Numbered from the stretch's first letter, positions 24,546 to 38,300 are shown. The stretch is DNA of 64,000 nucleotides from Lutjanus erythropterus (GCA_020091685.1 CM034607.1:9483465-9547464), one strand, 5' to 3'. The notes: generated by a model not told the origin, from the sequence alone. A program made the numbers and translations.

Positions 24546-26624
24546 CTCACCCTCTGATAGCTGTCCAACTTCAAAAATAAAACAAAAAACTGCCATACAG
24601 GCAAGCTGACCTCTTAATAACAAAGTCCTCTCCATTTAAATTTTTTGTCACTCTGTGCTGTTTTGGTAGTCATCATGTGACAAAGGTGCAACAAACCTGC
24701 TGACGATGATTGGTTGTTCACATATCACTCATAGCCCACTTCATTATCAAGGGATATGATAGACTGTTTATGAGCTGGCGCATATTCATTATTTTCTTTC
24801 TTGCAGGTTTGCATTTAATGCATTTAAGTTTAACTATTGAACGTCTTATTGAACTATTTTCTTATTGCTATTGATGATGCATCTATCCTCAATAGATTGC
24901 ATTGCATGTATTGGAATATTGGATAATTTTGTCTTTCAAAAGTGATGAAGTTTTACTTTATGGCAAACTCTCAGCAGGATTGATTCTTCAGGCCAAATCT
25001 ACATCCTAAATTCAAACGAACTGATGGTGAATTTGAACATGCACACCTATTAGTGCCTAACTTGATGTGTTTTCAAGAGTATACGTCCTCAAAATTTTAA
25101 TGTTGTGGCTGATACAAATGAACTTTAAGTGTTTTTCTAGGTGCCACAATACTTTTCTTTACTGATTAAAATATGAAAAAAGTAGTAGTAGTAGTAGAGT
25201 ATCTGCATTTCCGCTGTGTTCATTACGCAAACTTATTCTAGTCTACAACATGAGGATATCAAACTACAATCTCTCCATGCAAACAAACACTTCCGTGTGC
25301 AAAATAGATACCACAGATTACAAGCACACAGCACTCAAACACATTGGCACATTCACAGGCATACAGGACTGTTGCATGCAACCACAAATACACACACATT
25401 TACATACACACACATCCATAAACACACAAATGCCGACACACGGCCCCCTGCTAGGCGTCTAAATAAAAATCCACCGACCACGCCGGATGTGCATCATCGG
25501 TTGTCATGGCCACCGAGGAAAATTCTTCAGGGTTGCCAAGGCAACAGCTTGGGGAACTCTTCGCCAGCCTGTCACTCGTCTGGGGAGATGAGAGTGGATG
25601 AATGCTGATGATTATATATGTGTTTTTTATGGCTACATGAGTGAGTGTGTGTGTTTGTGTGTAGTGAAGGGTCTGACTGACAGGAATACAGTAAGTGGGA
25701 GAGCTGTAGTGATTAATAACGAGGCAGAGAATGGATGAATGGGTGGTTGTTGGACAAGAAAAGGAGCTACAATTAAGAATTTCATGTTTACTTCACATTT
25801 GTTGAGTGAGGAACACACACACTGACATCTTCATCCCATTTTATGTATTCATGTGGGAAAATGTGTGTATGACAGTCATAAGTCAGTGCGTGCATGTGTG
25901 TGTGTTTACGTGTGTGTGTGTGAGAGAGAGAGAGGGAGATAGATGGGAGTCACCGTTGCAGCGATTCATATCAAACCAACTGCCACTCAAACTGACGTAG
26001 ACAGGGGATGAGGGAAAAAGAAAGTAGGGCCCAGTTGCCATGGCGATGCAATCGGCTTTCAGTCAGAGCGTTCGTCTCCTGGGTGCTGTCAGCGTTCGAT
26101 CTCACCTGCATAATAAACACATATATGAACACACACATACATATGTATGCCCACACACAGAAACATATGAAGTAGCTACAGTGGAGAGTTAATGCAAACT
26201 TGTGGCTGCAAGCAGGAAAACTGATAATATTGAATTCATGGTCATTGGTCCTCAAATACCAGATAGTAGAAATAGATCTGATTGGATGGAGTCCACCTTA
26301 AAAAGTCACTAAGGCTGGGTTGCACCAGCCAGGATTAATTTTTAAACTCACTTAAATCATGATTTACATTTAGATTATGTTACATCAGACTTTTTGACTT
26401 GCTTAAAATTTTAATAAAATAAAGAAATCATTTTAAGCCTCCCTTTAAACCTTTTTTAGTTATTACTCTAAACCTAGATTAAATTTAATTCTTTTGTACT
26501 AAAACTTTAAACTCCAATTTAAAATCTGACCCAGTGTTAACTTTAAAGGTTTATCTTTTAAAATAGTTGTCTTTTTTACATGGACTGAGCAAAATTATTA
26601 TTTGCTAATCCATTATCAGTGGGC
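24546..26624. other. Noncoding stretch with CA/GT arrays and X-box words
   Basis: It contains (AGT)n at 25181-25198, CA-rich DNA at about 25370-25440 and an exact X-box match at 25532-25545. The open frames are low-complexity T/H-rich shadows. Confidence 0.5.
25532..25545. promoter_or_regulatory. Perfect X-box (RFX site) match
   Basis: GTTGCCAAGGCAAC fits GTNRCC(N0-3)RGYAAC exactly, with a 2-base spacer. A near match (GTTGCCATGGCGATG) follows at 26034-26048. Function is inference. Confidence 0.35.
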
Positions 26625-27000
26625 TAGCTAGGCTAACCAACTTTTCAGCTAGCTAGCAAACAATATATATTTTTTGTTTGTTTAGTTTAGCCAGATCAAA
26701 AATAATGGAATTTTTTCGTCATTTTCATTTTTTTTTAGCTAGCTAGTAAACAATATAAAGATTTTTTTAAATTAATTTTGGCCAGCTAGCAAACATTACA
26801 ACTTTTTCTTTATTAGGTAGCTAGCAAACAATATGAGATTATAAAAACTTTTTAGCTATCCACCGAACAATGTAATATTTTTCTTTTTTAAAGCTAGTTA
26901 GCAAACAATATAACTTTTTACAAACTTTTTAACCAGCTAGGAAACAATATGATGGTTTTCTTTTTTATTTTCTTAGCTAGCTAGCAAATGATATAACTTT
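26625..27000. repeat. Degenerate GCTAGCTAGCAAACAATAT minisatellite
   Basis: About eight copies of a (G)CTAGCTAGCAAACAATATAA-like core are separated by variable T/A-rich spacers, giving irregular spacing of roughly 40-70 bases. The flanks (about 26310-26600 and 27060-27190) are rich in GGATTA/TAATCT words, so the array may sit inside an AT-rich foldback element. Confidence 0.6.
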
Positions 27001-27495
27001 TAACTTTTATACTTACTTGGTTTTAATTTGTGTAAGCAAGCATCTCCATGTTGATTAAACTTTAATTTCTAATTTAATTACATCACTAAACTTGGATTTA
27101 CTAAACTGAGATTAGTTTTTAATTGTTAAACAAAGTCAGCCTAGTTTTGCTAAACTCTGATTAGAACTAATCTTAGATTAAATGAATCTTTCACATTTTA
27201 TTTTCATATTGTGCTCAAGATCTTCCTGAACGTAGTTTCCAATAATCGTCAGTCATTTTTCACTCAAATAAAACAAAGTAGTTACACAGATTTCAGCAGT
27301 TATCTCTGCAGCCACCTTCCACTCTTTCCCCACTTCCTCTGTCATTTTTTTTTCTCTTTTCCCTCCTCTTCATCATCCTCCATCTCTTTCTCTCTCATCT
27401 TCCCTTTCTGTTTCTCTTTCTCCTGCCCTATATTCATACTCTAATCTGGTCGGACTTCTTGTCTGACTCCAGTAATCTTGTCAGGACAGATGGCT

Positions 27496-27587
<92 letters not shown>
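27496..27587. repeat. Long (CA)n microsatellite
   Basis: 92 bases of CA with a single AA interruption near the left end. It generates long His-Thr and Cys-Val open frames on the two strands that are not genes. Confidence 0.97.
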
Positions 27588-27588
<1 letters not shown>

Positions 27589-28429
27589 TTGCTCTTTCTC
27601 TGACCCAGATTGGCCTGAAACCCACATTGCGTCACATTTCACACCGTCAGATACTTGGATCTCATATTCTTCCCAACACACACACAGCTGCTGTCCCACT
27701 GCCCGTCCTGGTCATGTGACCTGTTTAGGGATGGGCTGCCGATGATCAACAAGTCAGTGGAGAGGCAGATCAATGTGGGAAATAACTTGTTGTGCGTTTG
27801 CTTCCTCACGCCTTCAGAAATATATTGGATTATTGGTGTTTGATGTCAAAGGTGATGAGCAGGATCAGAATCTTGTCTTGTACCAGTTTTTGAAATTGTA
27901 GCCATTTTTAGTTGATTGCTGTGCGGACATGTATTTTCTTTAATTTGTCTGGTTCTTTAGATCAGTGTTTCTAAACCTAGGGGTTAGGACCCACAAGGGG
28001 GTTGCGAAATAAATTCTGAAGGCCTTCAGATGATTGTGGAGAATAAAATAAAATGTTGTGGTAAGCAGTACAGAATAAGAGCCGGGGAGCTGCTCTCAGC
28101 ACCATCAGGCCCTTAATGACAATCAACATAAGGGACAAGCTCTCAAAAATATGTGAAATACAGCAGGACTCAAGAAATGTAACAGGTCTAATGGTTAAAA
28201 ACAACACAAAAATGTCAATTGCCAACAATAATCTGCCATGTCCTGAACAGACACACTGTGAAAAAGTATTATTTATAGTTAGTAAGATAAAATAGCAAAC
28301 CCAGTCCAACGATTTTAGACTTTAAATTGTTTTTTTTTTTTACATTACTTTGCCTGGATCAGTGATTTTGAGAGTAAAAGTGTGTCTGCACATGAGTTCT
28401 ATAATTTGACACAAAAACACAAAAGACTG

Positions 28430-28542
28430 TGAATTTCCAGTAGTGTTTTGTGGATTAAAAATCCTAAACCCGTCCTTCAATCGGCACGAGAGTGAGTAGA
28501 TAATGACTTGAACTTTCATTTTTGGGTGAACCATCCCTTTAA
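28430..28542 (-). mobile_element. TTAA-ended element fragment, reverse orientation
   Basis: It ends 'tttgggtgaaccatcccttt' plus AA, the reverse complement of the terminus of the element at 18071-18385, and shares 'gtgttttgtggattaaaaa' and 'gtgagtagataatgac' with it. Confidence 0.6.
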
Positions 28543-29180
28543 GGCCTGGATGAGTCTGATATAAGCAAGGAGGAAAAATATCAAGTTAGAAAAAGAGAGA
28601 GCAAAAAGTCATCAAACACGTCACCTGAGTGTAGGATGGAGCTGCGAGTTAGCAAGGTAAAAGACCTCACTAATGGATGACAGACTATTAGTCTTGTGGC
28701 TACACTGTCCAGACAGAGCTAATCAATCTCAGGATCATTTGTGTGTCCTCTGGTGGTCTGTCACACATTCCTAATGAGCTAATCCATTCAGCAAGCCCAG
28801 GAAAGGATCCTCTGTACGACCAGTAAAACACTCAACACATGACTGAGGGCCTTTATGTATCGCATTGATTACCTTTGCGTGAGAATGAGGTTGCAACCTT
28901 CGCCAATGCCGAACCAGGAAATATACGTCCCTTCTGTATGTGTATGTATGATATATGAAGCTAAAATTGCTTTTTAGTCAGATTTTGGCCACACCTGCAG
29001 GGAGTTTTAGGTCCTTGTGATGGATTTAAATTTCGTTCCGCCTGCCAAAACTCTGATGATAACTTTAGACAGTTTGCCCTTGACCGTTTAGGCATCATGT
29101 TGGCGAAATCAAAAGGTAAGTATGTTTTTGGCTGCATGATGAGCGTCTACCTGCCTCTGCCTGATTCCCTCTAACCTTCA

Positions 29181-29205
29181 GGGAGGGAGGTGGGGGGAGA
29201 AGGGG
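29181..29205 (+). other. G-quadruplex-type motif
   Basis: Four G-runs of 3, 3, 6 and 4 are separated by loops of 1, 4 and 4 bases. This satisfies G3+N1-7 on the plus strand, within a purine-rich stretch that continues to about 29390. Confidence 0.6.
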
Positions 29206-30522
29206 AGATGAAAGAGCAAGGTGGAGTGTGATGGAGGGAGGGAGAAGGTGAAAACGCAGATGAAAGAGGAGTGCCAGAGGGTAGCGATGGCCTTTACCAT
29301 GAACTGTGATGGATCAGGAAGCTTGGACCCGAGCATTAAGATGAACGGGTCAGACAGAGGAGAGGAGAAGAGAGGACAGGAGGCAGCTTTATAGTATCTG
29401 AGATGACTAAATTTGTCCTTGGTGGCAGCTTTATCAAAATACCTTCACTCCAGAGGATTGTAGCAGCTGATAATAACTATCAGCTGGTGTAATGCCTTGA
29501 TCTGAATGCAATAACTTTCTATAAAGTGAGGAACATTCAGCCAATATAAAGGGTGACTATCTGCATTTTTTTTCAAATAGAAACTCACACTCAGAAAGCA
29601 GAGACATAGATCACAGCGCTGATGCCTCCCCCTGTCCTCCCTCAAACTAGGGGCTTCATATGTAGCAAAACCCAGGTCATATAGGAAAAACACTGTTAGA
29701 AGTGCTTGGGAAAATAGCATTCTGGCACTAACACACACATAAATTTAGATTTAAAATTTTTTTTATACATAAGAAACACTACTAGGAAGCTACACGATGA
29801 TAAATAAAAAGAATTCAATCAATAAAAAGAAAAAAAAAATGAATCTGCCCTTTAAGGTTAGTTAGCTGTGTTCGCTGCTCTGTCAGTACCAATCATTTAT
29901 CACCTTGTCAATGTTTACCACCTTTAATGAAGGTGAGGATGATTTATGCAAAAGCTTGAGGAGCGTCAGTGTGCAGTGAAACATGTCTGAGCTGCTATCA
30001 CACATGGAGGAGTTCCATTAGTCTGGATTTCTGCTGAGAGTTTCAACGTTTTCAGGCTGCCACATTTTGGGGTAAGTATTGAATTCTGATGGGCAAATAG
30101 ATATCAGTAGCATATTGATATTGATTCCGATAGTCAAAAATAAGCATAAAATGTACTGTGTGAAGCAATCTACATTTATTAATCACTTGTACAGAATAGT
30201 CCAGAAGAGGATCAAGTGTGCACACAACCAGGCAAAAAGGAGGAAGATCTTGAAACGTTGTCTTGTAACAGAAAATGAAAGCTGTCAATTGTGCAGATTT
30301 TCTTCATTGCTTGTTAATCACCAGTGTGTAAAGAGATTGTAATGTAACATAAACAGCGAGACCTTTTCCCAACTTTCTCAGTTGCCAAGAGCCTGTGGAC
30401 TGATGTCTTTGTAAAGGACTTGCGACTTTTTTTTTCCAGCAAATTCCAAAGGACATTTATGTGTCTTGCCTCTCTTCAGCTCCCTACAACGCCAACAGTG
30501 TGCAGCACTAGAGAACGTTAGC

Positions 30523-30993
30523 CAGAGCTGGCAAAAGAACACATATTATTTTCTCAAGTAGAAGCACAGATACTTGTGTAGAGTGTCTTATAAAAGTACT
30601 GATTCAACTTCTTTCATAAAATAAAAGTGAAAAAGTATGGGATCTGAAATGTTTCATCATGTTACGTTGTTTTCGCCTCGTTATGTCTGCCTTGTGTGAT
30701 ACGCACTGATGGATACTCCGAGGAATCATCTTTTCTTTACTGTCCCATCCATTTAGATTGAAATCAGCCTTGATGTTGGGAAGGTGGTGCAATGATGCAA
30801 AACAAGAAAAATCAATAGTTCCCTTCAAATGCAATAAAACTAAAGTAACAACCTGGTTTTGAAAATTTAAGGAGTAGAAAATACAGATATTTGTGTAAAA
30901 ATGTAGGGCGTAAAAGTGAAAAATTGTCAGAAAAACAAATACTCAGAAAATATAGTAAAGTACAGATACCTGAGAACTCTACTCTACCCACTA
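30523..30993 (+). mobile_element. hAT-like nonautonomous element, right end missing
   Basis: It starts CAGAGCTGGCAAAAGAAC and contains 'tcaagtagaagcacagatac', 'aaaagtactgattcaacttc' and 'aaaagtgaaaaagta', the order seen in a fish hAT family that begins CAGAGCTGGCAAA. The right terminus (CCAGCTCTG) is absent. Confidence 0.5.
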
Positions 30994-30999
30994 AAGCAC

Positions 31000-33175
31000 A
31001 AGCCTAACTTTACTTACCTCACCTGTCAACATGAAGGCAGTCCGTCTTGTTCAGACTTGTCTTCGTCATGTCACTCCTCTGGCCAATGCCCAGGACGTGT
31101 CTACAGAGTGAGGAGCAACAGGACGCTGCCTGCAGTTCACTAAACAGTCACCACATAACAAGGAATTTCTTAAAATTCCACACAGGACCTTTAAGAAATC
31201 CTGTTTAGTGTATGAATGCACACAAACCAGCAAAAAAATGAGAAAAAACTAAGGAAGTGCAGGCAGAGGCCAGGATCACTGTAGATACAGACGTCACCAC
31301 ATACTTCTAGTGGACCATAAGTGATGATTGAAAAGTATTATGTAATATGAATCTATAAATTTCTTTAGGAAAATGCTGCAGATTATACCTTTATCATTTT
31401 GCAGCTCATTATGTAGTTAAGCTTTTGTACTTTTTTTTGAATGATTGAGATGGGGATGTAAGTGTGCGTCTGTAAGATGTTACATCATAACTACAACCAT
31501 TCAAGTATGTTCTCTGTCATTAGAGACAAATTATGATGGTGTTACATCATTTTTTTTGAAGAAAAAGAAAATGCTCAGGATAGTGATGTTAGATGGTCTG
31601 ATGTACAGTAAGTGTTACTTAGTGAAAGGAAATCAGCCACACAAAAGCCCAATTCAGAGTTCAACTGAATGACGTGCAACCATGCAAATAAAAAGCAGAG
31701 TACACATCCGGCTGTGCGTCATGAAATAACAGGACACCGGGTCAGGTGGTAATATTTACCACTTAATACCTGTCAGGGTAAATGTCACTGGGGTTATGAA
31801 TATTACATTTACAGAGTAAATTACGTTTACTCTGCGTCTAATCCGAACAGACTCACCCTGCACCACTATCACATGTGAACAACACATACTTCAATATGTT
31901 TCTGTTTTTAATAACCAACTCGGATGTGCAGAGCGAGAGCTGTTCACATCTCTGTTCAGACCTTTGTGATTTTCATCAGTTCATGGAGTTTGGTGACGTC
32001 ACGTAAATTTCACTTTCAGCAGTCTAATTAACAGAATGATTCAAACCCCTGCATGGGTGTGCAGGGCCTTTTAATTCTGAAATGTTGCCATGATTGTTTT
32101 GACTTATTAAGATTCTGTACAAATATTCTGTCCACACATTTTAACTGCAACTCATGGAAATGATGTTCTCCATTTTTCTGGTGGCAGCAGGAGAACCACA
32201 GGCATAATTAATAACATTAATCATAGCTGCGTAGCTTTCAGCAGAGTCTTGGTATTGTGCATACTGGCTCATTTAGAAAGTTTACTTGGGCGCTCAGATG
32301 CCACTTATTACTTTGCCTGCTGTAGTATGCCAATATAAATGGCTCTGTTCTATTCAGGTGTCCCGGTAAACCACAACAGTGAGACAATGAGCCGGCATGC
32401 ACATGAAAAAGCAGGTCTTGATCTATATTGGACAGGGCATCAAGGCTACTAAGGTCTTTGGAAAGACCAGTTTGGTCAAGCAAATTTGAGGCAAACGGGC
32501 TGTTAAGAAAGAGAGTAGAAGAAGAAGAGGTTGCAAACCGAAAACAAAACCAGTGGTTTGCAGACCACCAGTAAACTTCAAAGAGGAAGAAGAAGAGATC
32601 AACACAATCTCATTATCTTGGCCAGCTACAAGAAAAATGGTCTTCGGGGTTTCTTCAGTTGGGCAGGTTGCAATAATTGCACTGGGCGGCTTTTGCTGCT
32701 CGAGCAGAAACACCTGAGTTAAATGTTGACTACATCAACTAATTCAGAAAAGGTGTTTCCGTCTCCTATTACTGCATTAGCTTTCTTTCAAAAAAGGCAA
32801 GAACAAGTGAGTATAAAAACTCTTTTGAGAAATTGAGGTAGTTTCTGCAGTTTCTGTGATACTTCAAAAATATGTTCAAGGAAACATGATTGATGTGATA
32901 ATGAGGCAGAGTTCTTTAATATAACCCTGACACGGAAGCAAATTGAATTCAGCCGTCATTCATTTTATTATTTGCAGTGCTTTTCATACTGTGTCATGTC
33001 AAAATGTCTGCCGTGAAAAATACAGGGCATTTAGTCCATACAGGGCAGGACACCGAGGGGCCACTAAAGTCTTAGAAAAGGTCAGTTTGAGAAAGAGTTG
33101 ATTTCTTCCTTGGTGCTGATTGAACTTATCATCTGATAATGACTGTAATATTGATCAGTAAACATCAATAAAGTG
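31000..33175. other. Noncoding stretch, no recognised gene
   Basis: GAAGAA-rich DNA at about 32510-32610 gives short Leu/Ser-rich frames on the minus strand. 32430-32475 and 33045-33090 share weak similarity ('cagggca...ctactaaggtctt' / 'cagggca...cactaaagtctt'). No exon. Confidence 0.45.
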
Positions 33176-33684
33176 AATAGAATATCTGGTTCCTTGATGA
33201 GTTTTAGTGTTGATATCTGGGGTCTTTAACATTTTTGGCACTTATATCTGGGTTCTTAACCATAGTAAGTGTTGATGTCTGGGTTATTAAGCTTTTTTAA
33301 TGTTTAAATATGGGTTTTTAACCAATTTTAGCATTTATATCTGGGTTTTAAACAATTTTTAATGTTAATATTTGGGTTTTTAACCATTTTTAGCATTGGT
33401 ATATGTGTTCTTAAGTATTTTTAGCACTTATATCTTGGCTCTTAACCATTTTTAACATCGAGATTTTGTTTCTTAACCATTTTTAGCGTTGATATCTAGG
33501 ATTTTAACAATTGTTAGCAATGATATCTGTCTTCTTAACCATTTTTAGTGCTCATATATTGGTTCTTGACCATTTTTAGCACTCACATGTGGGTTCTTAA
33601 CCATTTCTAATGTTGATATATGGGTTCTTAACCAATTTTAGCACTTATATCTGGATTCTAAAATGTTTTTAGCTCTGATATGAG
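33176..33684 (+). repeat. 31-bp tandem array, about 16 copies, no indels
   Basis: The monomer resembles GCACTTATATCTGGGTTCTT followed by AACCATTTTTA. From 33207 to 33671, 15 consecutive monomers fit exactly 31 bases each, despite many substitutions. One further copy precedes (33176-33206) and a partial follows. There are no unique spacers, so it is not a CRISPR array. Confidence 0.9.
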
Positions 33685-35428
33685 AGGAAAGAGGAATGAG
33701 AAAAAGGTGAATTCTTCTTTGGTGAAACGTGTGATATTTGGGTAATTCATATCACGTTAGTCTGTCTTGGCAGCCCATCCCCCGCACACTCCGTCTTTCT
33801 CTTGGATTTTAACTCTCACTTTCTGTCTCTTACACACACACAAACACACACACACAAATAGAAACACTCTCAAGCACACAAAAGGGTGGGGGGTCCTCTT
33901 ATGGAAAAAAATAAATATGGCATAGTAACAGCTAGAGATTCTGTAAAAATAGACATACAGATAGATATATTTGATGAAATTTGGTGTAAAACAGTGGAGA
34001 CGGATAGAAAGAAGAGAGTGGGGGTATTTTTGGGAAGATGGATGATGTTGGGAATGGGAAACAGGAGGAGGAGGAACGGAGGAGCGTGTAGACAGGCAGC
34101 AACAGAGAGGGAGAAGTGGGGGTGAGTTCATATTGGGGAGGGGGGTGGCGGTGGATGGTGGGAGACTAGGCTACATGACGTTTGTTTCCATGGTGATGGT
34201 CTCTCTGTCTCCCACACGTAGGGAGATGGTGCTTTAATGTGTGTGTGTGTTTCTGCATGTGTGTAATGGCATTTTTGTCAATAAATAAGCAACCTCTTGT
34301 TATTGGCATAGTGGGCATTTTATTGATGTACAGTAGTACTACAGTAAAACCACAGCTATGAATGATCCCAGTTTAAGCTTCCAGGCTTGACACTGGAGCA
34401 TACTGCACACCCTTGTTTCCTTATTGGAGTGTTTTTTATAATACGGACACCACACAAACCAAGATACAGCTAGTTTCAAATAAGAGCAGCCTTATTCTTG
34501 TGCCCATCACGAGGTCATACCACCCTGCTGTGGCTTTTTCTTTTTTTTGGGACCACTGGGATGAATTTTACACATTTTTCCAATTAGAAATCCATATATT
34601 TCCCAATCTTAATGTTACCTTTGTGACTGTGAAAATATCTGTGCAAAATTAATCAAAATCTTTGTTCCCAAATGCATCCTGCGCCCGCAGACAACCGCCA
34701 AACCCAATCAGCATTTACCGGTTTTCACTAATTTTCAGTTTGGTTTAAATTGGCTGATCAATTGCAATGAATCAGTCTATTTTCCACCTGAGCTCTGTGT
34801 TTTGCTGCCATCCAGCCGTTCACACACTGATGACTGTAATAATGGTTAAAAATAGGACTGAGTGGGCCGATGTCTTACCATTTGGCTTGGAAACGCTGCG
34901 ATATGATGGGAGGCTTTTAACTTTAATGGAAAAAATGGAGATATAAAAGCTGCAGCCTGGTGTAAGGGCTTGGACGTGAATTGAATTTAGGGGTTAAAAT
35001 GCAGGACAAGCTTTGAGATGTCTGTGTGTGATAGACTGTGCATATGTGCACATGTGTAAGATGTGATAGTGTGTGTGTGTGTGTTTGTGTGTGTGTGTTG
35101 GAGAAACAGGCTGATATCTGTGTGGGGCGTGACCGGCATGGCGAGAGGATCCGACTGTCGCGCCAGATCCACCGAGCTGGAGGAGGAGGAGGAGGAGGAG
35201 TGGAGGAGGAGAGGAGGAGGGGAATGTGGCTTGGGAATGGTTGTGAATGTTGAAGGCAACATCGCCATCTAGTGTCTAATTGAACATAATAAAAGTGTAT
35301 CAAGTATGAAAATAAAATACTAAAACAATGTGCTATAGATTTAAATATGCATAGACTGACTTCATGATACATTCAAAACACCTTAAAACATCCCATTATC
35401 TCTTTATCCAGCTGTGGTACACACACAT

Positions 35429-35429
<1 letters not shown>

Positions 35430-35506
<77 letters not shown>
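35430..35506. repeat. (CA)n microsatellite
   Basis: 77 bases of uninterrupted CA, preceded by ACACACACATG. Confidence 0.97.
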
Positions 35507-35508
<2 letters not shown>

Positions 35509-35675
35509 TCTCATCCACATTCAGGCAGACAACCAAACACTCAATTGAGCATGCTGGACCAGCATCGTTCATTCGGAGGATTGGCAGATTTCCATGCCAA
35601 CATTGGAGCAGATGATTCAGAGTACACATCCGTTTCACTCCATTGACTTGATATATCACTGTTAACACCCGCATG

Positions 35676-35676
35676 A

Positions 35677-35708
<32 letters not shown>

Positions 35709-35711
35709 GCT

Positions 35712-35743
<32 letters not shown>
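35676..35743. repeat. Compound (GTCT)n - (CA)n microsatellite
   Basis: About eight GTCT tetramers, a short 'gcttctctta' joint, then 26 bases of CA. It lies about 170 bp from another CA array. Confidence 0.95.
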
Positions 35744-38300
35744 TACATAGATATTAGTCTCAGATCTTTAATTAAGTTTTTTTTTTTCCATTTTTTTCTA
35801 ATCAAGGTCTGTTTGATGGGATGTTCTAGGATAAAGATATGACAAATTAAAAATGTTCTTTAATGTCCTTTTTAGAGAAATGAAGTTGAGGATCAGAATT
35901 TTAAACAGCAGAAAGACACGTCAGAATACCACAGGTTCTCACCTAAGAGCTGCAAAATTAATGGAATTCATGTAGTAAGAAGAAAAATTGGCCTGATAAT
36001 AAACCTGAAGTGCCATTGTCGGCAGTGACTCATAAGCAAAGTTGTTCCCGTACCAATCCCAGTATCCCAAATGCCTCTGACACAGCCCAAAATGCCGGAT
36101 CTGGTATTGGCAAGTATCCAAGTCTATGCACCAATCCAATGTCACAACCCTCGAAATGCCTTTTTTTTTAACCTGAGCCACACCTTATAATAATGATAAC
36201 AATTACATCACATCCATACAGAGTTAGTAGTATGCATCTGTTAAAAAAAAATAAAAAAAATACCCCCCAATAACATCTGTATTATTTCATGCACTGGTAT
36301 CATATTAGTGCTAGGTATGGCAAAGCTCAGGTATCAGAACCAGCATCAGGAAGGAAAAAAAGGGTTTAGAACATCTCTACTTATGAGTTGAGAAACAGGC
36401 TAAAAAACTGGCTAAAAATTAAATGTGTGTTCTGAATTTGATACATCACAGAAACATGTTATTAACATATTATTAAAAAATAACTTAGTGTATAGAATGA
36501 GGTCTTGAAATCATGAAAAAGTGGGGCGTTTTCTCTGCCCTGAAACACCGCTTGTCCGTTCCACTGTTTCAAAGTCAAATATCACTATGACCTGAAAATA
36601 ACCTGAAACATGGACGCTCTGTCTAGCAGCTTTATTGTCCAGACATATCTGAGCCACCAGAGCCGTTGGACGGTGACAGGATGGTGTTCTTCTTTCTTCT
36701 GTGTTGGGTTGATGGAGCTGAAGTGAACTGCTGGACTGATGTGGACTGAGAGAGTGTTCATAATGGACCGTTAGGGAGGGTCACGTGTGTTCAGCGACTA
36801 TATTCTCACATTTATAATGAAGAAAAACTCCCTTCTTGTATCTTAACACTTTGATGTCCTGTCTCTCTTTTACTGCAAAACACAGGATATGATATGATGA
36901 TATACATCAGAGAGTGAGGAAGAAAGTCAACAAACATGGTTAAACGTAATGTGAATAAAATTTTATATTACCTCATCCATGAACATGATTTCTGCCTGAG
37001 TCATGTCAGATAGATTTTCATAAACTGTTTTAAAGCAAACAACTCCCATGATCCCACACTACTTTACAACATCATCTATGTGTTTTGTTATTGTTTTAGT
37101 GTGAGAAAGACCCCTAGCATACTACAAAAATGAGAAAACAACTGTACAATAGCCTACTTATGAATGATAGCTTAACAAAATCTTAGAAGAAACGGGAGAA
37201 TTTCTACTGCACATGTTCATGTATAATACCGTGCAGTGGCAGTCAAGTCCAGTGAGTTGGACATGGTGCAAAAAGTGCTAAGTTAATTGCAGGTATACTT
37301 GTAAGTTGCAGTGCAGCTATGGACCAGATAACTGAGACAGGTTTGAAGTATTTGTGGTGGTTTTAGTGAACAGTTTACCCTCTCGACTCCCCCTGGCCTG
37401 GTGCAGAGGGACCTACAGGGAGATGGCAGCTGACTTTATGTCTGCTGGATTTGTAAATGAGCAACTCATTTTTAATATTGTCAATATTGTGTTTATAGTT
37501 TGTTCCACTGGCCACAAGTGGGCAAAACAAGTCAATTATTACAGCTGTATTGCTCAATATAATTGCATAATGTTGCATATTCCATTTAAACGCAAAGCCA
37601 CATGCTTTTTTGGTTTGGTTTGGATTTGTATTACAGTGAATAAACTTGAAAGAGGAAAAAAAATGCTTGATTAATGACAGGGGAGAGAAGTAAACTACTG
37701 CAGAGCAGAGCCACAATGTAACCACTAGAGAGAGCTCTAAGTTAGGTAATCAGTAAAAAAAAAAAAAACACTTAAAGTCAGATACTCACCTCTCCTCAGA
37801 GACGGCTCTGCCCATCTGTTTAATGGCCTTCAGCCTTGAGACAGAGACCATCCATAGCTGGAAGCTGTCAGTTTAAACTCGCTGGACGAACGGCTGATAT
37901 CACCCAAAGGTCACACATTGAAACTCACCATCTGCCCGAGCTCAAGTATAGATATTACAAGCTGGTCCATCCTGTGTGATACAGTAACAGATAATGTAGA
38001 GCAGGTTAGTGTAATTACACTAAACCTGTGTACAGATCAAAGGAGCAGAAGGAGAAAGGAGTGATGGAACTAAAACAAACTTTGCATATACTGTCAGATG
38101 TTAAAAGAAAAAGAGATGTACTAATATAGGTTTGTGGACTTCCTACAGTATGTATTTTAATCAAATATACTAAATCAGGCATGAAATGTTTTGTTTCAGA
38201 GGATTATGATGACTGATACTCAATAAGCAGTATCATTATGGGTATTTTTTATCAATAAAATCCTAATGATAACCCATGCCTAGTACTGGTACACTGCTGG

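Larger units (their letters stand above)
27588..30522. other. Noncoding stretch with transposon fragments
   Basis: A hAT-like terminus (CAGTGTTTCTAAACCTAGGGG at 27964 onward, right end not found) and a reversed TTAA-ended element (28430-28542) are present. A purine-rich tract with a G-quadruplex pattern lies at 29181-29205. No exon was recognised. Confidence 0.45.
33685..37779. other. Noncoding stretch left of the lectin array
   Basis: It holds several microsatellites (35063-35097 GT; 35175-35220 GGA; 35430-35743 cluster) and a repeat fragment at about 36030-36140 ('cagtatccca...tgccggatctggtattgg') of a family that may recur near 62308-62410. The open frames at 33757-34131, 34923-35372 and 37354-37725 show no recognisable protein features. 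Confidence 0.45.

Noticed and set aside
25216-25608. 130-residue His/Thr-rich frame
   Set aside because: Driven by CA-rich DNA; no recognisable features in the remaining part.
27434-27719. Open frames of repeated Cys-Val and Thr-His
   Set aside because: Direct translation of the (CA)n microsatellite; the same applies to the frames at 35364-35743, 23399-23720 and 60071-60552.
33176-33684. CRISPR-like array of 31-bp repeats
   Set aside because: The repeats are directly abutting with no unique spacers, and the window is eukaryotic.
35939-36181. 80-residue minus-strand frame
   Set aside because: Overlaps dispersed-repeat text (about 36030-36140); no protein family recognised.
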